Assembly: GCA_035765515.1 (NCBI GenBank)
Contig: DASTXN010000118.1
Coordinates: 1-49,660, forward strand
Direction of reading: 5' to 3'
From: DASRSS01 sp035765515
GTDB lineage: Bacteria; Actinomycetota; Actinomycetes; Mycobacteriales; Jatrophihabitantaceae
Length of the DNA: 49,660 nt
Each line of letters begins with the position of its first letter. Within the stretch, counting starts at the first letter, position 1. This document shows positions 23,990-31,616 of this stretch, one piece after another. The notes below the pieces were generated by a model. The model had not been told where the DNA came from, searched no databases, and saw only the letters and a program-made list of their open reading frames with translations. The translations under genes were made by a program, and so were the position numbers.

Positions 23990-25290
23990 CAGCGCTTTCC
24001 ACCTTTCAGCGGCGTGGATTCGGGGAAATTACCCCGCTGAAAGGTGGAAAGCGCGCCATGCAGCGACCACATGGCGGTGTACGTGCTGAAGACGATCACG
24101 CTCGCGTCCGCCGGCACGGCCGCGACCCCGTCGCGCACCGCCTTGGCCAGTTCCGGCTCGACGTCCGCGACGGCGATGTCGTCGTAACGCAGCCGGACGG
24201 CCATGTCCGCCGCCCGCGTGCCCGCGGTGCTGATACGGGTCGTGAGCCCGGCCAGGCCGGTGAAGTCGACGTCCCACAACCACGAGACGTCGCGACCGTC
24301 CGCGTAGTCGTCGTTGATCGCGATGACGATCGCGGCCGGCGGATCGGCACGGTCGACGGTGCGCAGGCTCTGCCGGAAGCCCGCCGGGTTCTTGACCAAC
24401 TGCAGGACCACGCGGCGGCCGTCGACGGTGAACGATTCGCCGCGACCGAACGCCGGACGGACGAGCTCGAGCCCGGCCGCGATCCGGCCGGCATCCAGCC
24501 CGAACGTTGCCGCGAGCGCCGCCGCGCCGGCCGCGTTCTGCGCGTTGTGTGCACCTTCCGCGCTCAACACGACGGCGCGCTCGTCCGTACCGATGCGATA
24601 CCGCGTGCGCGAGTCGGCCGCGGACGGCAGCGCGACGAGCTCGACGGCCGCGTCCCTGTCCGAGACGAACACCGGGCCGCCGTAGAGCTCCTCGTCGTTG
24701 GGAAAGAGCGTCCGCAGGGACGGTGCGACGCCGTAGTAGCTGACCGCCGCGTGGGTGTCGGCCGACAGCGCCGCGACGCGTTCGTCGTCGCGGTTGAGCA
24801 CCACGTGGCCGGTGGTCGCGGCCGCTACGGCACCGAGCAGCCGCGCGGTCGTGTCAATCTCGCCGAATCGGTCGAGTTGGTCGCGCATGACGTTGAGCAG
24901 CAGGGCGCGTCTCGGCGGCACGAGCGCGACGAACCGCACCGCCCACGCCTCGTCCAGCTCGAAGACCGCAACGTCGTACGGCAGCCTGCCGAGCCAGTCC
25001 GCGTGCTCGACGGTCGCGGTGATCGCGCCACGTACGAAGTTGCTGCCGGTGTCATTGGTGAGCACGCGATGGTCCTGTGCCAGCAGCGTCGCGACCATCT
25101 TGGTGGTGGTCGTCTTGCCGTTCGTCCCGGTGACGACGACGACGCCCTCGGGCAGCCGCGCCATCGCCCGCGCCAGGAATCGGGGGAACACCTTCTCGAC
25201 GACCAGGCCCGGCAGCGCATTGCCACGCCGGCCGAGCAGTCGCAGCGCGATCAGGGTGAGCTTGCCGAGCCACACCGCGAGCAGGTCCAT
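23989..25290 (-). CDS. murT: lipid II isoglutaminyl synthase, Mur ligase-like subunit MurT
   Basis: The 433-aa protein has the Mur-ligase core with P-loop TGTNGKTTT at about 54-62, LNVMRDQLDRFGEI, GAHNAQNAAGAAALA, and the C-terminal DUF1727 domain (NPAGFRQSLRTV, INDDYADGRDVSWLWDVDF). It activates the D-glutamate carboxylate of lipid II with ATP so that GatD-derived ammonia can amidate it. A notable feature is the complete lack of cysteine: the four-Cys zinc ribbon known from staphylococcal MurT is absent here between residues 175 and 230. The last 20 codons form a perfect inverted repeat. Confidence 0.93.
   Translation of the reverse strand: MDLLAVWLGKLTLIALRLLGRRGNALPGLVVEKVFPRFLARAMARLPEGVVVVTGTNGKTTTTKMVATLLAQDHRVLTNDTGSNFVRGAITATVEHADWLGRLPYDVAVFELDEAWAVRFVALVPPRRALLLNVMRDQLDRFGEIDTTARLLGAVAAATTGHVVLNRDDERVAALSADTHAAVSYYGVAPSLRTLFPNDEELYGGPVFVSDRDAAVELVALPSAADSRTRYRIGTDERAVVLSAEGAHNAQNAAGAAALAATFGLDAGRIAAGLELVRPAFGRGESFTVDGRRVVLQLVKNPAGFRQSLRTVDRADPPAAIVIAINDDYADGRDVSWLWDVDFTGLAGLTTRISTAGTRAADMAVRLRYDDIAVADVEPELAKAVRDGVAAVPADASVIVFSTYTAMWSLHGALSTFQRGNFPESTPLKGGKR
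23992..24054 (-). promoter_or_regulatory. perfect 21-bp inverted repeat sequestering the gatD RBS
   Basis: The 21-bp arm at 23992-24012 is perfectly complementary to 24034-24054, leaving a 21-nt loop. It covers the last codons of murT and stops 2 nt short of the gatD ATG. In the mRNA the 3' arm contains AAAGGTGG, the only Shine-Dalgarno-like site for gatD. A second, shorter hairpin CGGGG-AAATTA-CCCCG (24021-24036) overlaps the loop and the outer arm and could compete. The structure is seen directly; its regulatory role is inferred. Confidence 0.75.
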
Positions 25291-25326
25291 GATGCGACCA
25301 GGCTACTGGCCCGCGCACGGCCCGGC

Positions 25327-25394
25327 CGAGTGGCGCGATCGGGGCGCGAGTGGCGCGCCTTTTCGCGCCACTCGATGGCCTATTGCGCCACTCG
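25327..25394. repeat. four alternating copies of CGAGTGGCGC between sedolisin and murT
   Basis: The motif CGAGTGGCGC occurs at 25327-25336 and 25347-25356, and in inverted form at 25365-25374 and 25385-25394. The inner pair forms an 11-bp perfect stem (25347-25357 / 25364-25374) with loop CCTTTT; the outer pair forms a 10-bp stem. It lies beyond the sedolisin stop (25475) and before the murT start (25290), both reading left, so a terminator is likely. The double nesting is more than a simple terminator needs. The rest of this 184-bp gap holds no other clear feature. Confidence 0.7.
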
Positions 25395-25474
25395 CGCCAG
25401 GTTCAGGGCCGGGCCCGGGACGCACAGCGGCGCGGCGCCACCCCCCTGCGGTGACGCCGCGCCTTGTGCAGTTC

Positions 25475-27517
25475 TTACTCCGCCGAGGCTGAGGTTTTCG
25501 CGAGGTACGCAGCAACTCGCGGGACGGAAACCTCGCCGAGACCGGTCACGTCGTCGTAGCCGGCCGCGGTCTGCAGCGATGTGTCATTCCCGAGCGTGAC
25601 CAGGTAGTCGTTGCCCGAGTGCGCGCTGGTGTACGCGAGTGCGGTGGGCGACGACTGCGCCGGCACGTCCGAGAAGGTGCTCGAATCAGCCTTCGCGGCG
25701 GCGTACAGCAACGGGTTCGCGAACCCGATCGTCCGTCCGCTGGCCTGCTGCACGAGTGCCATCTCGGCCGCCGTGATCGGCGATGCCAGACTCGTCCCGC
25801 CGTAGGTCTCGTACTCCAGGTCGCCGACCTGGCAGTCACCGCTCGGCGTGCACGTGCTGTCGTCGATCGGACGCAGCGCGATCTGGAATCCGGTGTACGG
25901 GTCGGCCAGCGCGGCCACGTCCGGCGACACCCGCGACGGAGTGCCGTCGACCGAGTCCGCGAGGGAGTCGGGGACGACTCCCTGCTGGTACGCCGGCTGG
26001 GCGAAGAACGCGCTGGTGCCACCACCGGCGCCACCTCCCCACAACGTGCCGGGCAGCGGTTCGGCGAACGTCACCTTGCCGTTCTTGTTCAGCACCATCT
26101 TGTCGAGGACGTCGCCCCAGCCGGTGTTGAACTCGGTCGCGCCGTTGGCTCCGATCGCCTTGCTCGTGCCACCGACGGCCGTGACGAACGGCGAGCTGGC
26201 CGGGAAGTCCGGCGATGTGTACCCGAGGTTCATGCTCTCGTCGCCCGAGTCACCGCTGGAGAAGTACAGCCCGATGCCCTCGGCCGCGGCCTGCAGCTGG
26301 ATGTTCTGCTCGCCGGTGATCACGCTGTCGGGAACTGCCTCGCCGTAGTTGCCATAGCTGTTGCTGACGATGTTGGCGAGCTGGTTGTCGAGGATGTTCG
26401 ACATCGCGATGTCGAGTCCGCCGCCGCAGTTGAAGCCACCGACGTAGAGGATGTTCGCGCCGGGTGCGATCGAGTGCGCGGACTCCACGTCGAGCGTCTC
26501 CTCGCCCTGCCACCCGGACGCGCCCTGGCACAGATCCGTGTCGACGAACTCCGCCGGCTTGATCTCGCTGAACGTCGTCAGCAGCGGGGATCCGACGGCG
26601 CGCATGTAGTCGTTGGTGTCCTGCAGCACGCTCGGCGAGGCGTAGGCGTCGATGATCGCGATGGTCTGTCCGGTGCCGTCGTTGCCAGCCGTGATCATCT
26701 TGTTGAGGTCGTAGCCGGAGCGCAGTTGGTCGGGGAGGTACCCGCACAGGAACGTCGGCGCCACCTTGCTGCCGTAGGCCTTCGGCGTCGGGCCGGTGTT
26801 CTCGCCGTAGTAGTTCGAGCACGTGTACTTCGGCAGTGCGGTGAGCGCCTGCCGGTGCACATTGCCGGACTTCACCGAAGCCGTCGGCTCTTCGCCGAGT
26901 GGCGTGACGTGGCTCGGACGGGTCAGTGCGCGGCTGCTGTCGATGCTGAGGCCGGCGATCCTGGAGCCGACCGAGTCCGGCAGCGACGGGACGCTGTCCG
27001 GCGCGTGCTGCAGCCCGCCGGCGTAGTGGTATTCGTGCAACGTCGTGCCGAACGCGGGCCCGACCGTCGAAGCGGGACCGCGGAAGACGATGTACTGCCG
27101 GCTGGCCGGCTCGGCATAGATGGTCAGGCCGGACGAGGTCAAGTAGTCCTCGACGGCTTGGAAGTCCGCCTTGGTCGGGGAGAACTCCTTGATCCAGTCC
27201 TTGGCCGACAGGTACTGCCCGTACTGGGGGTCTCCCGGTGTGGACACTGCGGTCGCCAGGGCCTGTGCACCTTGCTCGTCACGCAGCGGCAGGTACACCT
27301 CGCCCTCGACGGTGGTGTCGGCCGGTGTCGCTCCGGCATCTGCGGAATCGGTGGCCCATGCGGGTACCGAGCCCGGGAAGGAGATCTCGCCCTGCTGCGG
27401 CGGCGCGGCGCTGCCGGCCGGCGCGGTGGCGAGGGCGAGAGCGGTGGCGGACGCGCAGACGATGAGCGCGCCGATCCCGCGCCGGGCGACGTTGCCCGGG
27501 GAGCCGGATGTGGACAT
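25475..27517 (-). CDS. secreted S53 family peptidase (sedolisin/kumamolisin type)
   Basis: The 680-aa protein has a signal peptide (cleaved after about AAPAGSAAPP, residues 31-40), an activation prodomain (about 65-195; LPLRDEQGAQALATAVSTPGDPQYGQYLS), and a subtilisin-like catalytic domain. The sedolisin triad is visible: Glu339 and Asp343 in GEETLDVESAHS, and Ser576 in YGGTSLASPI, with an Asp in FSSGDSGDESMN supporting the oxyanion site. The C-terminus has the Ca-site-like GYDDVTGLG. Such enzymes are acid-active secreted endopeptidases. It is monocistronic. The region upstream to 27660 holds no other gene. Confidence 0.93.
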   Translation of the reverse strand: MSTSGSPGNVARRGIGALIVCASATALALATAPAGSAAPPQQGEISFPGSVPAWATDSADAGATPADTTVEGEVYLPLRDEQGAQALATAVSTPGDPQYGQYLSAKDWIKEFSPTKADFQAVEDYLTSSGLTIYAEPASRQYIVFRGPASTVGPAFGTTLHEYHYAGGLQHAPDSVPSLPDSVGSRIAGLSIDSSRALTRPSHVTPLGEEPTASVKSGNVHRQALTALPKYTCSNYYGENTGPTPKAYGSKVAPTFLCGYLPDQLRSGYDLNKMITAGNDGTGQTIAIIDAYASPSVLQDTNDYMRAVGSPLLTTFSEIKPAEFVDTDLCQGASGWQGEETLDVESAHSIAPGANILYVGGFNCGGGLDIAMSNILDNQLANIVSNSYGNYGEAVPDSVITGEQNIQLQAAAEGIGLYFSSGDSGDESMNLGYTSPDFPASSPFVTAVGGTSKAIGANGATEFNTGWGDVLDKMVLNKNGKVTFAEPLPGTLWGGGAGGGTSAFFAQPAYQQGVVPDSLADSVDGTPSRVSPDVAALADPYTGFQIALRPIDDSTCTPSGDCQVGDLEYETYGGTSLASPITAAEMALVQQASGRTIGFANPLLYAAAKADSSTFSDVPAQSSPTALAYTSAHSGNDYLVTLGNDTSLQTAAGYDDVTGLGEVSVPRVAAYLAKTSASAE

Positions 27518-27659
27518 GCAACCTCCAAGATCGTTGGGGTGGTGCTGCCCGAAAACCTAAGCCCGTCCCTGAATGTCCGCAATAGCAGCGCCTAAAGCGA
27601 TAAATCACGGATTCCTCGATCCGGAGCGCGGCGAATCCGCCGGTACAGCGTGCCAGCGG

Positions 27660-28382
27660 TTACCAGGGCGCGACGGTTCCGTCGTAGGAGAACAGCTTTC
27701 CCGTCGGACCGTCGCCAGGGAGCTCGGCCAGGGTGACGATTCCTGCCGCACCGATCGCGGGGTCGCCGCCGAGGGCGGAGGGGTTGAGGTTGGTGGCGCG
27801 TCGGCCAGGCGCGAGCGCATTCACCTTGAAGCCTTCCGGCGCCAGCACCTGCGCGTAGTAGAGCGTGAGCGCATTGAGCGCCGCCTTCGACGAGCGGTAG
27901 ACCGCGTACCTGCCGCCGTTGCCGGCTGCGGCCTGCCAGTCGAACTGAGGGTTCGGGCCCGTGCTCCAGGCGAAGGACGCGGTGCCGCTGGACACGTTCA
28001 CGATCCGTGGCGCCACCGAGCGGCGCAGCGTCGGCACGAGGGCGTTCGTCACGGCGACGACGCCGAAGACGTTCGTCGTGTAGGACTGCTGCAGCAACTG
28101 GAAGCCGACCTCGAGTAGCGGCACGTCGAAGTCAGGCTGGATTCCGGCGTTGTTGACCAGGGCGTCGAGCTCGCCGACCTGCTGCGCGGCGGCCGCGATG
28201 CTGGCCGGATCGGTGACGTCCAGGTGCAGCGCCCGCCCGCCAAGTTCGGCAGCCACCTTGTCGGTGCGCTCCGGGTCCCTGCCGGTGACCCAGACGTCCC
28301 AGCCGGCGGCGATGAGCTGCTCGGCTCCGCTGTGGCCGATTCCAGAGGTGGCGCCGGTGACGAGTGCGGTCCGCTGTGGCAT
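27660..28382 (-). CDS. short-chain dehydrogenase/reductase
   Basis: The 240-aa enzyme has the Rossmann start TGATSGIGHSG (residues 9-19), DVTDPASI, the NNAGIQ motif and YAVYRSSKAALNAL with the catalytic Tyr and Lys. The Ser before it lies in VNVSSGTASF. It oxidises or reduces an alcohol/carbonyl with NAD(P); the substrate is unknown. A TetR-type regulator is divergently transcribed with 71 bp between starts and a double palindrome between them, so this gene is the likely regulatory target. Confidence 0.9.
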   Translation of the reverse strand: MPQRTALVTGATSGIGHSGAEQLIAAGWDVWVTGRDPERTDKVAAELGGRALHLDVTDPASIAAAAQQVGELDALVNNAGIQPDFDVPLLEVGFQLLQQSYTTNVFGVVAVTNALVPTLRRSVAPRIVNVSSGTASFAWSTGPNPQFDWQAAAGNGGRYAVYRSSKAALNALTLYYAQVLAPEGFKVNALAPGRRATNLNPSALGGDPAIGAAGIVTLAELPGDGPTGKLFSYDGTVAPW

Positions 28383-28404
28383 GCGCTTCTCCCTTACGAT
28401 GATC

Positions 28405-28428
28405 CGGAGGTTCCTCCGATTAGGAACC
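28405..28428. promoter_or_regulatory. overlapping palindromes in the SDR/TetR divergent region
   Basis: CGGAGG-TT-CCTCCG (28405-28418) is a perfect 6-bp inverted repeat, and GGTTCC (28409-28414) pairs with GGAACC (28423-28428) 8 nt later. A -10-like GATACT (28430-28435) and the GGAGG site (28440-28444) of the TetR gene follow. Binding by the adjacent TetR protein is inferred. Confidence 0.55.
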
Positions 28429-28453
28429 CGATACTAAACGGAGGATCGTCCGC

Positions 28454-29008
28454 TTGTCATCGGAACCTCGGCTGCGTGCCGACGCTCGCGAGAACCGGGA
28501 GAAGCTCGTCCGGGCCGCTCGGGCTGCATTCGCCGCGGGCGAGACGGTGTCGCTGGACGCGATCGCGCGCGCGGCCGGCGTCGGCATCGGCACGCTCTAC
28601 CGGCACTTCCCGAACAGGGAGGCGCTCGTGGAGGCGGTGTATCGGGACCAGGTCGACGAGCTTCGGGTGGGCGCGGGCGCGCTGCTCGCTAGCCACCCGC
28701 CCGTGGCGGCGCTGCGGGCCTGGATGGACCTTTTCGCCGACTGGGCGGACGCCAAGCGTGGAATGGTCTCGGCGCTCGCCACGCTGCGCAGCCGCGGCAC
28801 GCTTGACATGGATGCGAGCCGCCGCGAGATCTCGTCGATCCTGGGCACCCTCGTGTCGGCCGGCATAGCCAGCGGCGAGCTCCGACCGGACGTCGACCCC
28901 GCGGATCTGCGATCGCTGCTCGCCGGAATCCTTGCTGCGGCCACCGACCGGGACCAGGTCGCGCGCCTGTTCGATCTAGCGATCGACAGCCTCCGGCCGC
29001 GGGGCTGA
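28454..29008 (+). CDS. TetR/AcrR family regulator
   Basis: The 184-aa protein starts from a TTG (28454) 9 nt after GGAGG. The HTH is clear: NREKLVRAARAAFAAGETVSLDAIARAAGVGIGTLYRHFPNREALVEAVY (about residues 14-62). The C-terminal domain is all-helical and family-specific. It probably represses the divergent SDR gene and itself through the palindromes between them. The ligand is unknown. Confidence 0.92.
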   Translation: MSSEPRLRADARENREKLVRAARAAFAAGETVSLDAIARAAGVGIGTLYRHFPNREALVEAVYRDQVDELRVGAGALLASHPPVAALRAWMDLFADWADAKRGMVSALATLRSRGTLDMDASRREISSILGTLVSAGIASGELRPDVDPADLRSLLAGILAAATDRDQVARLFDLAIDSLRPRG

Positions 29009-29062
29009 GTGGCCATACGCGCCCGGGTGACGTCATCGCTCGAGGTGTTTTGGTCGCGCGGC

Positions 29063-29887
29063 TCAGCTAGCGACCGCGGCGAGGAGATCGCTGGCGAGCG
29101 CGGCACACGCGGCTGCGACCACGGCGGGATCACCGACTAGCTCCTCGGCACGTCCCGCCATCAAAGAGCCGATGGCGTCGGCGTTTCCGAACATGTCGGC
29201 GAGGAAGTCCAGCGCAGCGCGGGTGACGTCAGCAGCGAGCGCGTCCGCGAGCAATCGGACGAGGGCCGCAGACAGGTCTTGCGTGGGCACTGCGACGAGG
29301 AGCCGGTAGATGTCGTACGCGTCCTTATCGACGAGACGGTCAGGCGTCTCTTGTCGCTCGGCGAGTTTGTGCAGCTTGGCCACCAGCAGCGCCGCCGGGC
29401 CTGCAACTCGCGCTTCGACCTCCCGGCCGTCGTCGGCCGCGAGCGCGCGAATGGTCATCACGGCGTTGTCGACGACCGCAGCCTCGAGCCCAACCGCGCG
29501 ACGCAGGGCACGCTTGTCGTGCGGTGGCGCCTCGACGCTGCGACGGCCCTTCCCGGCGATTGCATCGGGAACCATGAGGTCGACGGGAATGCCACCCGGG
29601 CTGAGCCACGAGCCGGGCTGCCCGGCCAGCGTGTCGTGGTGGAACCCGGCGCGGGTCATCGCCTCCTCGATGAGGGGGTCGTCACCGAGCGTGCGCAGGT
29701 CGATGCCGAGGTCGCTGTCCTTCGTCGCCTCGGCCACCGCGACGGGCGCGCTGCCGGTATGTAGGTAGATGGCTTGGGCTCCGATCACGACGACAGAGTC
29801 GCGGTGCGCGTCGAGGGCGATCAGTGCGTCGAGCAGCACCGACCGCGCCCGGACCAGCACGTCGTCACTGCCGCCAGTCGGATTCAT
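29063..29887 (-). CDS. nucleotidyltransferase, AbiEii/MenT-like toxin candidate
   Basis: The 274-aa protein has a minimal nucleotidyltransferase head: VVVIGAQAIYLHTGSAP (about residues 32-48), then KDSDLGIDL with the metal-binding Asp pair (57 and 59), a strand GIPVDLMVPD with a third Asp, and LLVAKLHKLAERQETPDRLVDKDAYDIYRLL. This order fits AbiEii/MenT-type toxins, which transfer nucleotides to RNA such as tRNA. The gene overlaps the upstream AbiEi-like gene by 23 bp, the usual arrangement of such a pair. It is the downstream member here and starts at ATG 29887. The toxic role is inferred from family and context. Confidence 0.75.
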   Translation of the reverse strand: MNPTGGSDDVLVRARSVLLDALIALDAHRDSVVVIGAQAIYLHTGSAPVAVAEATKDSDLGIDLRTLGDDPLIEEAMTRAGFHHDTLAGQPGSWLSPGGIPVDLMVPDAIAGKGRRSVEAPPHDKRALRRAVGLEAAVVDNAVMTIRALAADDGREVEARVAGPAALLVAKLHKLAERQETPDRLVDKDAYDIYRLLVAVPTQDLSAALVRLLADALAADVTRAALDFLADMFGNADAIGSLMAGRAEELVGDPAVVAAACAALASDLLAAVAS

Positions 29888-30977
29888 GCTTTTCCATCCA
29901 GTCCAGCAGTGCGCGGCCCTCCTCGGGACCGCGACCCGGCGCGGTGAGTAGGTCGACCGCTGCCTGACTCGGCGCCACGATCACGGTCCCGTCCAGTCGT
30001 TGCGCGCGGTCGAGAGAAGCGGTGTCCCCGGCGCGCGCGATCAGGACGTTCGCACCCGCGTCGACCCGCCGTAGGTCGGCGCGCGCAGCAAACTCGTCGG
30101 GCTTGTCCGCGTAGATCATCGCGTTCTTCGCCGGTGCGTACGCTTCCCACTTCGGCGTGGCCAGCGATCCGGTCACCGCATACCGCCCCGCTTCGTCATC
30201 ATCGTTGAGGCCAGCGAGCCGCCGCATGAGCTCGGGCAAGCCGCGGGGGGCGAGGTACGTACTCCCAGCCGCGAGCTTGGAGAAGCTGTAGTCCTTCGAC
30301 CATCGTTCCAGCAGCGAACGCCAACGCACATCGGTGATCTTGCCGTCGTCCGCGCGGGTGAGGAGGTCCTGCTCCTCGATGAAGCCGACGGCGCGATAGG
30401 TGTTTCCGCTGGGAGTGCCTGCCAGCCTCATCAGCCCCGGCACCGTGTACGGGGGTCGGAAGTCCACCAGAGCACGGACGACCCGTGCTGCCGAAGCTCC
30501 GGTCAGGTTGCCTTTCGGGCGTCCTGGTCCACGCCACGGATCCCGCTGGGCGCCCACATCGCGGACGAACAGCGCCGGCTTCCTGAGCGAGACGCGGATG
30601 TTTCCGGCCGCGTCGGCGTAGGGGATGTCGCGATCGGTGAGCCACTGCTGCAGCGGTGGTGCCAGGTACCTCGCCACAATGAGCGGTTTGGCTCCCTCTC
30701 GTTGCGACGAGGCGGCAGTGTCGATGTAGGCATGAGCCTGGTCCACCATTGCGGGCAGATCCCTGGTGACGACGCTTCTCTTCACTTCGGCGTACAGATT
30801 CGCTCGCGTACCGCCTGGTGCGGTGATCGTCATGACAGCGTCGGCCCGGTAGCGGCTGGCGGCTGTCTCGCGTTGTAGGTCCGCCTTCCAATCGGACGGC
30901 AGGCGCTCTATCAACGCGGCGAGGGCGGCGGAGAGGATGTCCGCCTCGCTCGCCAGGGGCTGGGCACTGGGGGTCAT
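29865..30977 (-). CDS. AbiEi-like antitoxin/regulator
   Basis: The 370-aa protein starts at ATG 30977 after AAGGAGG. The N-terminal part has a nuclease-fold-like segment (RYRADAVMTITAPGG, LYAEVKRSV with E64 and K66). Next comes the typical 'LIVARYLAPPLQQWLTDRDIPYADAAGNIRVSL' region (99-131), a family hallmark of type IV AbiEi-like antitoxins, and then a winged-helix-like region (about 162-212, RVVRALVDFRPPYTVPGLMRLAGTPSGNTYRAV). The protein ends in a compact C-terminal domain. It probably binds the palindromes at its promoter. Overlap of 23 bp with the nucleotidyltransferase gene implies coupling. Confidence 0.72.
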   Translation of the reverse strand: MTPSAQPLASEADILSAALAALIERLPSDWKADLQRETAASRYRADAVMTITAPGGTRANLYAEVKRSVVTRDLPAMVDQAHAYIDTAASSQREGAKPLIVARYLAPPLQQWLTDRDIPYADAAGNIRVSLRKPALFVRDVGAQRDPWRGPGRPKGNLTGASAARVVRALVDFRPPYTVPGLMRLAGTPSGNTYRAVGFIEEQDLLTRADDGKITDVRWRSLLERWSKDYSFSKLAAGSTYLAPRGLPELMRRLAGLNDDDEAGRYAVTGSLATPKWEAYAPAKNAMIYADKPDEFAARADLRRVDAGANVLIARAGDTASLDRAQRLDGTVIVAPSQAAVDLLTAPGRGPEEGRALLDWMEKHESDWRQ

Positions 30978-31012
30978 CGAACTCCTCCTTCCCGGTTGCG
31001 CGTCCACCGTAG

Positions 31013-31065
31013 TCCGGAAATCCTAGCGTTCCGTCCCAGACGGAATCAATGAATTTCCGGAAATC
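31013..31065 (-). promoter_or_regulatory. palindromic promoter of the AbiEi/AbiEii pair
   Basis: On the minus strand, -35 TTGATT (31049-31044) and -10 TAGGAT (31025-31020) are 18 bp apart. The spacer and -35 contain TTCCGTC-CCA-GACGGAA (31029-31045), a perfect 7-bp inverted repeat. Direct copies of TCCGGAAATC occur at 31013-31022 and 31056-31065, the second inside the 12-bp palindrome ATTTCCGGAAAT (31053-31064). Self-repression by the antitoxin is the likely use. Confidence 0.65.
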
Positions 31066-31067
31066 GT

Positions 31068-31360
31068 TTGATTTCGCGCCGCGCGGAACCTAGCAATAAG
31101 CGGAAAGTTCAGGGCGATAGCCTCGGCGTCCTCAACCATCCGGGGAAGAGCACCGACCTGGCCGCTGTACGCCGGGCCTTGTGGGACGCAGCGGATGAGC
31201 TCCGAGCGAACTCGAAGCTCACAGCGGCTCAATACCGCCACGCCGTCCTTGGTCCGATTTTCCTCGCCTACGCCGAGTATCGGTTCGAGGAAGTCCGGCC
31301 GGAGCTGGAGGCGAAGGCAACCGCACGCAACCCGGTGACGCCGCAGGACTACAAGGCCGA
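31068..31360 (+). pseudogene. hsdM: HsdM N-terminal fragment (type I restriction-modification)
   Basis: The translated frame contains STDLAAVRRALWDAADELRANSKLTAAQYRHAVLGPIFLAYAEYRFEEV, which matches the helical N-terminal domain of type I methyltransferase HsdM subunits. After DYKAE (about 31353) the HsdM similarity ends and the frame runs into stop at 31412. The catalytic methylase domain with NPPF-type motif is absent. It is a remnant left after a deletion that joined it to an integrase fragment in another frame. No HsdR or HsdS gene is in the window. Confidence 0.72.
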
Positions 31361-31567
31361 GACCGCGAGCACATCGAGCCGCGCTGGGGCAGCGTCCGGC
31401 TGGCCGACGTGACGCACGGCGGCGTTCAAGCGTGGGTCGGCGAGCTGACTACAACCCGCTCGAGGTCGACGGTACGGAAGGTCCACGGCGTCCCGTCGCT
31501 AATCCTCGCCTCCGCTGTGAGAGACGGCCGGCTCGCCCGTGCCTGCGAGCAACGTAGTCGATCTTGA
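31361..31567 (+). pseudogene. tyrosine-recombinase integrase fragment (SAM-like core-binding domain)
   Basis: From 31361 the frame one base before that of HsdM reads DREHIEPRWGSVRLADVT, then HGGVQAWVGELTTTRSRSTVRKVHGV and LASAVRDGRLA. This is the helical core-binding segment of actinophage/ICE integrases. It stops at 31565-31567, and no catalytic R-H-R-Y domain follows. It lies 50 bp from the 3' end of tRNA-Ala, a usual integration site, so it is best read as the wreck of an integrated element. Confidence 0.75.
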
Positions 31568-31616
31568 CGCCGTCCGTCAGACCGCTGCAGGTCAGTAAAT
31601 CCGGGGCTTCTAGTTG

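Noticed and set aside
25327..25394. CRISPR-like array
   Set aside because: The repeats are only 10-11 bp, alternate in direction and form nested hairpins, with no spacers of regular size and no cas genes.
25619..27595. 658-codon open frame on the plus strand opposite the sedolisin
   Set aside because: It mirrors the sedolisin gene, is very rich in Arg/Gly/Val as expected from reading high-GC DNA on the wrong strand, and has no recognisable motif.
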